64,000 nt of DNA from Coniochaeta sp. PMI_546. Its lineage: Eukaryota; Ascomycota; Sordariomycetes; Coniochaetales; Coniochaetaceae. The notes beneath the pieces are model-generated. The model worked only from the letters and a program-made list of their open reading frames with translations, was not told the origin of the DNA and did no database searches. Location of the stretch: the NCBI GenBank assembly GCA_021432605.1, contig MU271148.1:7362-71361 (forward strand). The letters run 5' to 3'. Below are positions 1 to 13,100 of the stretch, in pieces. A program made the translations under genes and the position numbers. How positions within the stretch are numbered: position 1 is the stretch's first letter; each line of letters begins with the position of its first letter.

Positions 1-2168
1 TAATATTTGCCACTTAGAATATTCTAGAAGATAGATTTGTAATATTTGTTACTTAGAATATTCCAATAGGTTTTATATTACGTATATTGTATTTTTATAC
101 TAATATATAGTTTATTGATATTTTAAATATCTCTATAAATTCCCTAACTCTTTTCTATACATAAATCCTAAAGGTACGGGTTCGGGTTAAGAACTTATTA
201 ATCGACCCCGTAGTTTACGTTACGATTTCTAATACTAAACGTTTAGGTTAACTCGACCTTTTTATTAGGTTTTCTAATAAGTATATAATTTATAATTAAT
301 TCTTTTTTTCGACTTCCCGTCTTAATTCCGTCGTTATTAAGAACTCTTATCCCGTCTAGTTAAATTGTAATTATATAATCCCGGGTAACGTTAGTAATAA
401 GTATTGTCCATTCCTATATACTTCCTCGTAACTTTCGACGTCTTTTAATCGATAAAGATAAGGTATCGGCTTAGTTATTAATATCCGTACCGGTATCTAT
501 TTGTAATCTAGTTTTTCTTATATATATTAAGTATAACCGTAGAAAATATACGAATTCTACAAGACCTAATTATAAAAAAGGGAGTCGATATATACCGACT
601 CGTAATCTTTATATAAAGATATCTATTCTTTTTCGATTTCGTCTTATTTTCGATCTAACAAACTAATTAGATATTCCGCGTTTATAATATCGTATCTTAA
701 TATTATTACTAGGTCGACTTCTTTTCCCGGTAATCTAAAAAGTATTTCGTATTATTATTCTTTACGTATTATTACGATAACGTAGGATTCTTTATCCCTA
801 ATTATTATTTAAGTTTTGTTTTCGGGGATTGGTTTCTAAGTTTTCTTAGGTTAGCGATATTTATCTATATAATATCTTTACTTCTTATAATTAAAATATT
901 TACCCTTTTTTTTTAGTTGACCTCGTTATATAACGTTAAGGTTTATCGGTCCCGGATAAGACCTCGTAGCCGTTAATCGTTTTTTTTTAAATTCGTAATC
1001 CCTTTTATTATCTAAAAGGCTATTCCCTTCCTTTTTTCGAATTTTCGTTCGTAAAATCGATTATCGATTTTGATTATAAACGCGATATATTCGTATAAAG
1101 TATTAGGTCGATCTTTCTTATATAATTTATTTTTAACGTTATCTCGTAATCCTTTATAAAAATAGATAAATAATACTTATTCCTTTAGATTAAGTTTGGT
1201 TACGATTCGTTTAAATTCCGCCGTATATATTCCTACCGATCTTTTTTATTTTAAAGATAAAAATTATCGTTCCGCCGACTTCTATTTATCGGGATTCCCG
1301 AAGGTCTTTTTGAATTTTTCGAATAGTCGGTTAACGTTAGAACACATTTGGCGAGTTTCTAATTTCCGTCTTTTTATATTCGACTAATTTTCTATAAAAT
1401 CCCGAAAGTTAAATTCGAACTATTCGGCCGCTTTTCTTTTTAATAATCTTCTTACGTAAATTACCTTTTCGTATTTTTTAGGAAAAAAGCTTATATATAT
1501 CTTAAGGTAAGTTTGAATTTGGGTAATAAAAGCCTATAGCCTTTTCTTATTCTTATTATAAGGTTTAGGACGCGGGGTTTTAATCTTTACGGTAAGGTCG
1601 ACCTTAGGTCTTTCTTTAAGTATTACTATTTCCGTCTATAATTACGTAATTATTATTACCATATCGTTAACTTATACCTAAATTATAAATATTTGCTAAG
1701 GTATAGGTATTTCGGGTACTATATTAACTATTTGGTATAAGGTTAATTTACCGAATAGGAATAATTAAAATATAACGATCTAAGATAAGGGTTTAAGATT
1801 AGAAAGTAAGTTCTATTACTTAAGGTAAATAAACTAAGGTATAATAAGTAGTCTTTACTTTGGTATCATTAAGATAAGTATCTTATTCAAATAATAACTT
1901 TAATTGAATACTTAGATTAATTATTAAGGTGATTAAGAACTACTTATAAAAGAGCTTGGAAAAACTCTTACTTATATATTAGTAAAGACTATAGTAATAA
2001 ATATAATAAACGTCTATCTGGTCTATCGTAATAAACGTAATCGATATCGATCCCGTTTATTAATTACGTAACCCGGGTACCCGTATCTTATATAATACGA
2101 TAAGCCCTTGTTTATAAGTCCTTTATCTATTGGCGGGGCACCTCCCGTTACCCTTAGGCTTATAACAC
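1..2168 (-). mobile_element. Ty3/Gypsy LTR retroelement fossil, gag to protease part, RIP-degraded
   Basis: On the minus strand this AT-rich block keeps the order of a Gypsy element. A gag-like segment with the RIDNR-type and YER-type motif lies near 1038-1152, a zinc-knuckle-like remnant near 871-912, and a retropepsin-like IDTG motif near 478-505. The rest of pol would lie beyond the left edge. An LTR-like 5' end (TGTTATAAGCC, minus strand) sits at about 2158-2168; its inner boundary was not resolved. CpA and TpG are nearly absent while TpA and CpG are common, the pattern expected from RIP. The element is broken throughout by a very large number of changes and is surely inactive. Age cannot be estimated because RIP acts quickly. 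Family assignment rests on short motifs read by eye. Confidence 0.75.
1780..2168 (-). repeat. Probable 5' LTR of the left Gypsy fossil
   Basis: Read on the minus strand, the block begins TGTTATAAGCC and runs into a comparatively GC-rich stretch (about 2110-2167), which is typical of the start of fungal Gypsy LTRs. It lies directly upstream of the gag-like remnant of the same orientation. The 2168 edge is supported by the TG start and by the change of content. The inner edge near 1780 is only a guess, because no second LTR is in the window to compare. Confidence 0.45.
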
Positions 2169-5100
2169 CCGTCTTCTTCTTTTTCGCGTTTCTATCGGCC
2201 TCTTTCGGCCTAAATCTCTAACAACCTTTTAATAAGGTCGTAATATTAGATCCTCTTTTATATAAAGGTATTCTAATAACCTAGTTCGTAAGTCGAACTT
2301 CTTAATAATTTTATCCGAGATAAAACTTTTTTATTTTTTATTATCGATTATTGCGTAAAATAAACGGTCTTTTAATATAACGGATATTATTAAATAGTTA
2401 TTATTACTTAGCTTTTTAATAGCCGTTAAGGACTTATCTATTAGATCCGGCTATAGTCCTTTTATAAACGGTTTTTCCTGTTTTTTACCTTACGTTATTA
2501 TTATTTGATTAGCTCCCGTTATACTTTTTCCGAATCTTTAATATTATATTTATAATTTCCCGAACTAAATGATCTTATTCCTAAAGGGGTTCTTTTTTTC
2601 CGTTAACGTCGTATTTATCAGTTATTTTTTAATAACTAGTTAACGTATTACGTAAGGTTATCGTTCTTCTTATATCTTTTTAATATTTCGGCGAACTCTT
2701 AATCAGTTATCTGTATCTTAATTAATTCTTTCCGACTTAGGGATAGTTTATCTAATAACTCGTTAATAGTCCCCGATTATTACGTTTTTAATAATCTTAA
2801 CGTTTATTCTTTAAAGAGTTTTTTGAATTTTTATATTATTCCGGTTTAGTTTTATAACGTAAGTTATCGTTCGTACGTTTATTTATTAGGTTTTATTTAA
2901 GTTATCGTTTTTTTCTAAATAAAGGTTCGACGTTCCCGTCTTAATTATAAGATAACGACGAACCTTTTTTCCTTTTATTTCTTATATATATATATTATTA
3001 CGATATCTTACTAATACGATACTATTTATATTTGGGTTCTTTATAATTTTAAAATATTCTTTTTTATATATCCTAAGGTACCTTAGATCCTTAATTAATA
3101 TAACCGCTTTATAATAGATATGTTTTCCGATTATTCTTTATAGTTTCAATTCTTTTTAATGGTAAGGGTTATAAATAACGTTATCTTTCTATCGTCGTAA
3201 GAAAAAGTTATTTTTGATTTTAGGTATTAAATATTCGAAATACTCGTCGTAGATATACGATATTTAATAGATTAAATAATAATATTCCCCGTCTAGGTTT
3301 ATATCGTAATAGTCGTTATTCCAATCTTTTATTTATTTCTAATCTTTTAGGAATATCCTGATCTTAAAGTTTTTAACGGCGTTGCCGTAAATAATTATTA
3401 TATTATCTCGAATTATAAGTTAATAACGAATTCGTATTAGATCTTTTAAAAAACGTTAGGGTTTGATCGAAGTTTCCTTTCCCCGTATCGAAAGTTATTT
3501 CTTTTTCTAAAGAAAAGTATTCTTTTTCTAAAATCCGTAATATAACCTTTCGCTAATCTTTGTAGGTTTTTACGATAGCTTTTTCGGGTTCGATTTATAT
3601 TATACCTACTTTATATTCGGCTAATATATTATCGTTATTATCTTACGAAATCTTTTTTTTAATATTATATCGTCGTACGATCTTTATTAAATAGTTTTAA
3701 CAAAACTAATCTGTCCGGTCGCGATCTATTAGATTTTATCTTGATAACGGTTAGTATAAAAGTCGTAATTTCGTAACTATTTTTACTAATAATATTAATT
3801 TATCGGTTTGTAATTCTTTCTTTTAGTCTTCGGGGTTTTTAATATTTTCGAACGAACTATCCTTTCTTTTAATAATTAAAATATTTTATATCCTTTTTAT
3901 CTTTCTTTTTATATTATTAAACGACGTTAAACGTTATCGGCCCGTTTCGTTATTTATAAGAAATATTATAGTTTTAAATTTTCTTCGAAATATTAATTTA
4001 CGTCTTTTTAATCAGTTATTAAAAAATCTTTTCGGTTCTTTTCCTTTTTATATATCGTTCGTATAAACGGTTATCGATCCTAACTATTTCTTTAACGTAA
4101 ATAGATAGTTCGTTAAGTCGGTCTTTTTTAACTAATTCGTTTTTAACGTTTTCTTTAAATCCTTAATAGAATTATATTATAAAAGGTTTGTTTTCCTATT
4201 CTAATCTAAAAAAAATCTATCTAAATTACAAAACGTAATTCGAGATTAATCCTTTTTATCGGAAAACTTAAAACTTACGTTTAATTATCCTTTTTTTATT
4301 TAAGGTACTAAAAGTCTTTTTAAAAACGTCGGCGAAACTTAAAAAGGATCTGAAAATCTTAATAGTTTTATCGTCGCGATCTAATTTTCCGTTTTCGGAA
4401 TAGTTCCGTAAAATAGGTTTAAACTAATTAAACGTATCGCCTTTTAAAAAATAGACGGCGAAAAGGATTTTACGTTCCTTTTTTAAAAAGTCGTATATAT
4501 TATATTAGAAATAGGTTCTAAACTAACTAAAGAACCTTTAGAAGGTTTTTAGATTCCTATCGTAAGCCTAAGGTAAAGATACCTTAAAACGGTTACCTTT
4601 TCCCCTAACTTATTACTTTTAAAACTATATAAAATATAGTTCGAAACCAAACGATTTTATTCGTTATAGTTTAAAGCGGAATTCTTTAAAATATAGTTTA
4701 GGCTTATAGGTTCAATTTATTTACTTTCGGTATCGCCGATATCGTTATTTATAAAATACTATTTAGTAATACGTAAGTAATTAAGTTAAATAAGAACGAT
4801 TAATATATAACGAATTAATACTTTTAAATATTAACCGATATTTAGGGTTATTAATAATTAGTTAAGTACGTATAGTAAGTTATAATAAGATCGTATCTAG
4901 TTAAAAGGTAAACTATTACTTTAAAAAAAGGTAGGTAACTAAATATAAAGAATTATATATTAATCGTTATAAAAGCAACTCGTAACTATTTAGTTATAAT
5001 AACTATATAAATACAAAGTACTTTTTCGTAAATTACTCCTTACTATAATCTTAAAGTTTATTTCCTAAAATATTACTTTAGACGGTAATCTTATATTCTT

Positions 5101-5200
5101 AGAACGTTGGATTATTTCTTACCGTTAGATCCCGTAATCTTACTCCCGATTAGCTAACGGTACTATAGTTATTCCGTTCCGGCTATTATAACCTAACCTA
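2169..5200 (-). mobile_element. Second Ty3/Gypsy-like fossil, gag part, interrupted by the left copy
   Basis: A second gag-like remnant on the minus strand lies near 4050-4172 (again a RIDNR-L-YER type motif), with a zinc-knuckle-like remnant near 3850-3900. The two gag remnants lie in the same orientation, about 3 kb apart, and the left copy's LTR start falls between them. The simplest reading is that one Gypsy element inserted into another. A possible LTR lies roughly at 4700-5195, but its edges were not established. The element carries the same RIP-like composition and a very large number of breaks. Content between 2300 and 3850 is probably downstream gag/pol of this copy, with no confident domain call. 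Confidence 0.6.
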
Positions 5201-5650
5201 ATAAAGTTAGTTCGTAATAAAAACGGAATTTCCTAACGAATATTAAATATACTAAGTCAAAAAGTATATCATTAGAACCGGTTAAAAAGATTGATTTATA
5301 CTATATATAATATATATTAATAGGTCTTATATTTATAAAGTTAAAATTTGAAAATATTTATTTATTTATTTATTTTATATATTTTTAGCCTTTATTCTTA
5401 TATTATTATAACTTATACTTATTTAACATTATTATTAAAATTAGCTTTTTTTCCTTATAATTATAATATATCTTTATATAAACATAAGTATTTACTTAAA
5501 AATAATATTAATTATTATATTACTTTTTACTATAAGTAAGACATTCGTTTATATTTAATTATATAAAATACTTAAAATTATATAAATAATACTATTAAAT
5601 AAAGCTATTTTTTAAATATATAAAAGGTGTTTCTTTTATTTTTATACCAT
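5201..5650. other. AT-rich mutated DNA without recognisable content
   Basis: The block has the same very AT-rich composition as the fossils to its left, with long runs of T and A and few CpA or TpG steps. A 63-codon open frame here (5348-5539) is made of Ile, Tyr, Leu and Phe, as expected by chance in such DNA. No gene or element part was recognised. Confidence 0.6.
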
Positions 5651-5734
5651 ATATATACTATTTATATTGAAATAATAAATAAGTATAAGGCTAGATGCAA
5701 AATTACACTTAATGTTCCTAGACCACTTCGTATG

Positions 5735-5960
5735 TTCTTTTATATGGTGGATTTGATTAGGTACAGCCTATAGGTTTATAAGTGGTGGGATTTGATTAGG
5801 TGTAGCTAGTAGTAGAGTAGAACACCCCGAAGTGTGGCTGGGCCTCTAACACTAATAGTTTTCAGGTTTATGAGATCTGTTTAGGTGTAGCTTATAAGGG
5901 GTAGAGTAGAACACCTTAAAGTGTAGCTAGAACTAATTAGGTTAAGGGGTATATTGAATT
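5735..5960. repeat. Degenerate direct repeats at the edge of the AT-rich block
   Basis: Three imperfect copies of a phrase like GATTTGATTAGGTGTAGC occur at about 5751, 5790 and 5872. Two copies of a phrase like GAGTAGAACACC followed by AAGTGTGGCT or AAGTGTAGCT occur at about 5814 and 5903. The copies differ by substitutions and spacing. This is where CpA and TpG steps return to normal. They may be remnants of an older repeat or of a subrepeat array; no family was recognised. Confidence 0.55.
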
Positions 5961-6110
5961 AATATCATCCGTGTAAAACACCTCGATTTGCCCTTATAAT
6001 ACAGAACCCTTAAAAAGCAAAACTTAAATCCCGGGAGTCATTATAACAAACCGAACCAAACCAGCCACACCCAAAGCAGTCGTGAAAAATAACATGAGTC
6101 ATTAGCCTCT

Positions 6111-8359
<2,249 letters not shown>

Positions 8360-10182
8360 GCCTTGGTTTTTCGTGATGGGGTGCTTACTGGAATTGCTCG
8401 GGTGGTCATGACTTCTACATCTGGGTTGCTTTGAGGGATCATCGGCACAAGGGGGTTATTATGGCGTTTCATGATGCGGTTCTTTTTGCGGGTTGTACAT
8501 TACACTTCGGCCACAGGGATGCTCAATTGAAGCTAACGCCGGTTTATGATTACTTGGCTGCCTATTTATGTGACCTGTTCGTCCCTCCTGAGACGCCCAG
8601 TTTGTTTATTGCTGCCTGACGTGACGCGCCTGCCGAATGACCTGCTGACAGGGGTTCTGGAGCATTGTCTTCCGAGCTATTTGGCCAAGGTGAGAACATG
8701 TTTGGCGCGTCTCCCCCGTAGAGATGGAGAGGGTGGATACGTATTTCATCGAAGACCCATGGCCCAGGAAAGCATGGTTGGAAACGTACTACGTGACAGC
8801 CGATGATGTATGTAGAGGAAGTCTTTATGGCTCAAATAAAATCATAGTACAGACTTCCAACCGCCATGGTTGGGCCTCTCCAAACCAAGAAACTGGGCTA
8901 CCTGGCCCAGATGGTCCACTCCCCAGAAGCCCTCCGTCTCTCCTTGTGTGTTGACACATGTCATCCACGGCAGTCCAAAAGCGCCCTCGGCGAATGCGCG
9001 GTCCGTGTTTTCCACCAACCTCGCCTTGCCCAGGGTGGCAGCATCCGACAGAACTACGGGATGTTAACAGTACACCAGCATGATGCGTGCATATTTCTCA
9101 ACTGACCCTTCTCCGCTTCTTGTGTGCCGAGCACATCAGTCAAGAGCCTCTTGAGCGGCCCTGGCTCATGACTGGGGATCTGATTGACCCAGTATTGATG
9201 GAAGAGAGCATCGAGGACCTCGAGAAGCCGCTCTTGACTCTGTCCGTCGTGGCATTGAATTGTACATAGAGCCCGCATGGGCTGCAGGGTCAGTGGTGGG
9301 AAATTGGGCGGCAGTTTGTCACAGATAGGCACAGAGAAGACCCTCGCCCATCGGAGCCGCTCAGTGTTGATCCATGTATCCTTGTCTGTGAGGTTTTAGT
9401 TTGCCTGGTCGAAGGCCGCTTTGGTTTGTCTCTGGTCGTGCGCCTCAAGAATGCCTTACTCTTTATCAAAATGGGAGCTGTGTTATTACACTTGGAAAGC
9501 GTCAGTGTCTATGCGTCCTAAAGCTCGTGAAAGGCTATAACCTTCAGCTGCCCAAAGGAGAGCTTACAGTTTTCATTAGGCCACCTAGAAAGATGGGCAC
9601 GTAGGTGATCTCGCATTTCTTGAATGTTGGGTCATTCTGAGAAATATAATACACGGGTTAGTTGACGCATCGCGATCAACTGCCTTCGTAACAACCCGCG
9701 AAGAGACAGGAATAGGTCGGTCTACGAAGTACTAACACGCAGGATGTGGTATGCCTCGTATGCAAATGGACTGACGATGTCGACGAAGAGGGTGATTTTA
9801 GGAGAAGGCATTGAGGCTAATTTCATTGCACGCCAGAAGCTGAAGATTGCTCAACTTACCTCCACTTTCCACTCGTACACGAAGTTGCTTTCCTTAATAT
9901 TATGGTTGTTCGAAGTTGCCTCGGCTCCGGGTTCTGCCGCCTTCCCCGCTGCCGCCCCAAGTGATCGGGTAGATAGTAGTGGCATCAAGTCGAATATGCG
10001 AGTGATGCCTATGATGTTGGTTTGATCGAGGCAAGGATACCTCACCAGGTAGATGTACCACATGGAATGACAACACTGTACTAATTTCACCAAGCGCCGT
10101 ACCGTAGTGCAAAGCTATATACATGCGGTTCCGCCCAGAACAGGATTCATCATGCCTTATGCCAACGTCGTCTCGTATAGCC
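8360..10182. other. Intergenic region between H3 and RPA190
   Basis: The region holds the H3 3' untranslated region (AATAAA at 8835-8840) and the 3' flank of RPA190. Open frames of 60-130 codons occur on both strands but overlap each other and have no recognisable motif. No RNA gene or repeat was seen. Confidence 0.5.
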
Positions 10183-13100
10183 CTAGGCCACCTGTACTTC
10201 CCTTCTTGAACGAACTGGATCGAAGTGCTCTGTAGGGACATGTGTGAAGACATCGAATGCTCCAGTGCCAACCTTGCCGAGTCTCCCAATTACCAAGCGA
10301 GCGCTCGGCGTGCTCAGATCGTCCCAGTCGCCATCTAGGATAGCATCCTTGAGGAAGGCTAATGTCGTCTCGAAGCTCATCTTGGTGAAGGGACTGACAT
10401 TGCCCGTCAGACCCATGCGGTTGAAGGGTGTGAATCCACCGTTTCTAGTCATATAGTCGCCAATGAGGTTCAGATGTCGGGGGTCCACGCTGATGCCGTG
10501 GGAGCTGAAGACTTCGCGAAGTTCGCGGACAATATTCATCCGACAAGCCTCGACTCCGTACATCTCCAACACGGCAGCGATGTCATTCGTTGCAATCATG
10601 TTAGGATTGATGAAGTCGCCGTACTGCTGCATCGCCCGTAGATTCGTACCTTGTGTGTGGACAGCGGCGACCTTGGTTTTCTCGCCAGTCTTGGGATTCA
10701 CCAGTTCTGCGTTTTCTTCGAAGGTGCAAACCCCAACTCCGGAAATCTGCTGTATCAGAGACTTCTTCACAGCTTCCTGTACTAGGTTCAACATCAAAAG
10801 CTTGGGGAGCGACGCATCGAACTCCAACGTGAACTCGCACCATTCGCCACGTGCTTCGTCGCACCTAAACTGAGACACATGCTCATGCTTGCTCTTTACG
10901 CGACTCTCTCGTGTCTTGGACAGCGCTTCTCCAACGTCTTGATCCCCTGCCTTGTCGATTTCCTCGCCCTCACCCTCACCCTCACCCTCAAGCAGTCGCT
11001 CCTCGGGCTCCGGGCTCCCACCGTATGCCTCATCTTCCAATTCGGCACCGAACGGAGATGCGTCTCGCTCCATCTGTTGTTGAATAGCGTCGTCTTCATC
11101 ATCATTAGGGCCGTACGACACAGCTTCCGTGCGATTTGCCCTTTGTTTAGCATTTGTCGCATCCTCGTCTCCATCATCATCCTCATCATCGTCTTCCCCA
11201 CGGCCGCCACCTTCGCCGGCGCTGGCCGCAGCCATCTCCACGAAGCCCGCAGACACCCCCACTTGAGGCGCCGCCGGGCCGTTGTCACCGCTTCTCCTCT
11301 TCTTCATTTCCTTCAAGACCAAGCTTTCCAGGGCGGGAATGAACTTCCTCTCAACGGTCCGAAGCACATCAGCTTTGGTGATCGCGTAAGTTTTGGCATA
11401 CTCGGCGGAGGGGAAAAAACGCAGCCGTATTTCGAATATCTTAGCCACAGCATAGCCGATGCCACGTCCAACGCGTTCCCTCACCGTTGCACGGTCTAGG
11501 ACATGCGAGAGAGGAAGTTTGCTTATTGCCTTGGCGAATTTCTCGCCGTCTTCGTGAGACAGTTCCTCATTCAGCACCAGCGTCATGGACGGCGTAGATA
11601 TCTTGGTACTCGCTGTCATCAAAATCTCTCTGAGGCGGGGGATACCCAGGGTGACGTTCTTGGCAGAATGGCCGGCCAAGTGGAAAGTATTCAGTGTCAT
11701 CTGTGTCGACGGCTCGCCAACAGACTGGCCTGCGACGATGCCCACAGCCTCACCAGGTTCGACCAAAGATCGCACGTACTTTGCCGCGATGATCTTCTCG
11801 GCCGTTTTACGACCGATCCCTGTCATTTGTCCCGGTGTGAACGTGCTGCTTTCCTTGATGCCTTTGTCACGGATCAAGCCATCCGGATTGGTCTTGGTAT
11901 ATTCTGTCATTGTTTTGAAGAACTTCTCGGATGTGGCAAATGCGTGGCGGGCTGGATCGAGATGTGATGTAATAGGGTCAGGTACCGTGCATCCGATGCC
12001 ACCCGTCCCTTTGATAGCCTGCTTCATCAGTTTGATGACCTTGTCCTTGTGTTTGAAGAGAACGTGGGTGTTGGGATCAGTGTATCTGATTTGGGCCAAC
12101 TGTGAGTCCATGTTGTTCAAGAGAAATCCGAAGTCGTTGAGATACGTCTGCTTCGTGATGTCGAGACCATCTTCGCCATAGAGAAACTGCACGAGGGTCC
12201 CATCGGCATCTCGCACAGATGTGTCATAGTTGACCTCCAGACCTTCCATGCCTTTGATGAGGCAGCGCTGCAGGTAGCCTGAACGAGAGGTTTTGACCGC
12301 AGTATCGATCAGGCCCTCACGACCGGCCATGTGATGGAAGTAGTACTCTTGTGGCCTGATCCCGGTCAAGAATCGGTTGACGATGTAACCGCCAGCTCGG
12401 ACATCGGTTTCGAATGGCTTGAAGCTAGGAAGAGACTTGCCGCTTACCATGAGCGGGACTCTTCGACCTTCTAGAACCTGCTGGCCGAGGTTGCAAGAGA
12501 TTAGGTTGGCGTTGACGGGGCCACCCTTGGCGCCTGAAGTGGTCATAGCCTGCATGTGGTTCTTGGGGAACTGCTTCTCAAGTCCTGCGGGAAGACATGT
12601 GGATGTGATTCCCTTAGACACGTCGGCACATGCCTGGTTCATCAAGAGATCCAGCGATTCTTGCTTTTTGTCGTCCCTCGCGACTTCCTCGAGACGTTTC
12701 AGCAGCTCCGGGTCAGATTCGTCTGGGCTCTGGTCAGAGAGCGTGACGTACTGCGCTGCTACTTTGAGGCCGATTGCACGCGCGGCCTTCAACTTCTCCT
12801 TTCGTGCAGCCTCACCTTCCGGGGTAAGTGTAAGGTCGTCCATTCCGCAGGTGAAAGCTCGCTCGGCCTCATATCTGGTCAATAGGCGGCCCATGCTACT
12901 CAGGAGCTTCCCAGCAACAGCCGGACCATAGATTTCGTGCACTGCATGGATGAGGCCTCCGGCGCTGGGGCCGAGTTGCGACTTGTCCAATATACCGCAA
13001 ACGAAGTCTCCGTCACGGAACATGACTTGTCCTTCTTCAACATGCACTCCCCATTTCTCGCCTTTGACCTGCGTCTTACAATTCATCCACAGATCACCAC

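Noticed and set aside
1196-1387. 63-codon plus-strand frame inside the fossil
   Set aside because: It lies antisense to gag-like sequence of a degraded Gypsy element.
5348-5539. 63-codon frame of Ile/Tyr/Leu/Phe in the AT-rich block
   Set aside because: Composition is what chance gives in very AT-rich mutated DNA; no motif and no start context.
10879-11499. 206-codon plus-strand frame across the RPA190 gene
   Set aside because: Antisense shadow of the acidic insert and neighbouring A190 coding sequence.
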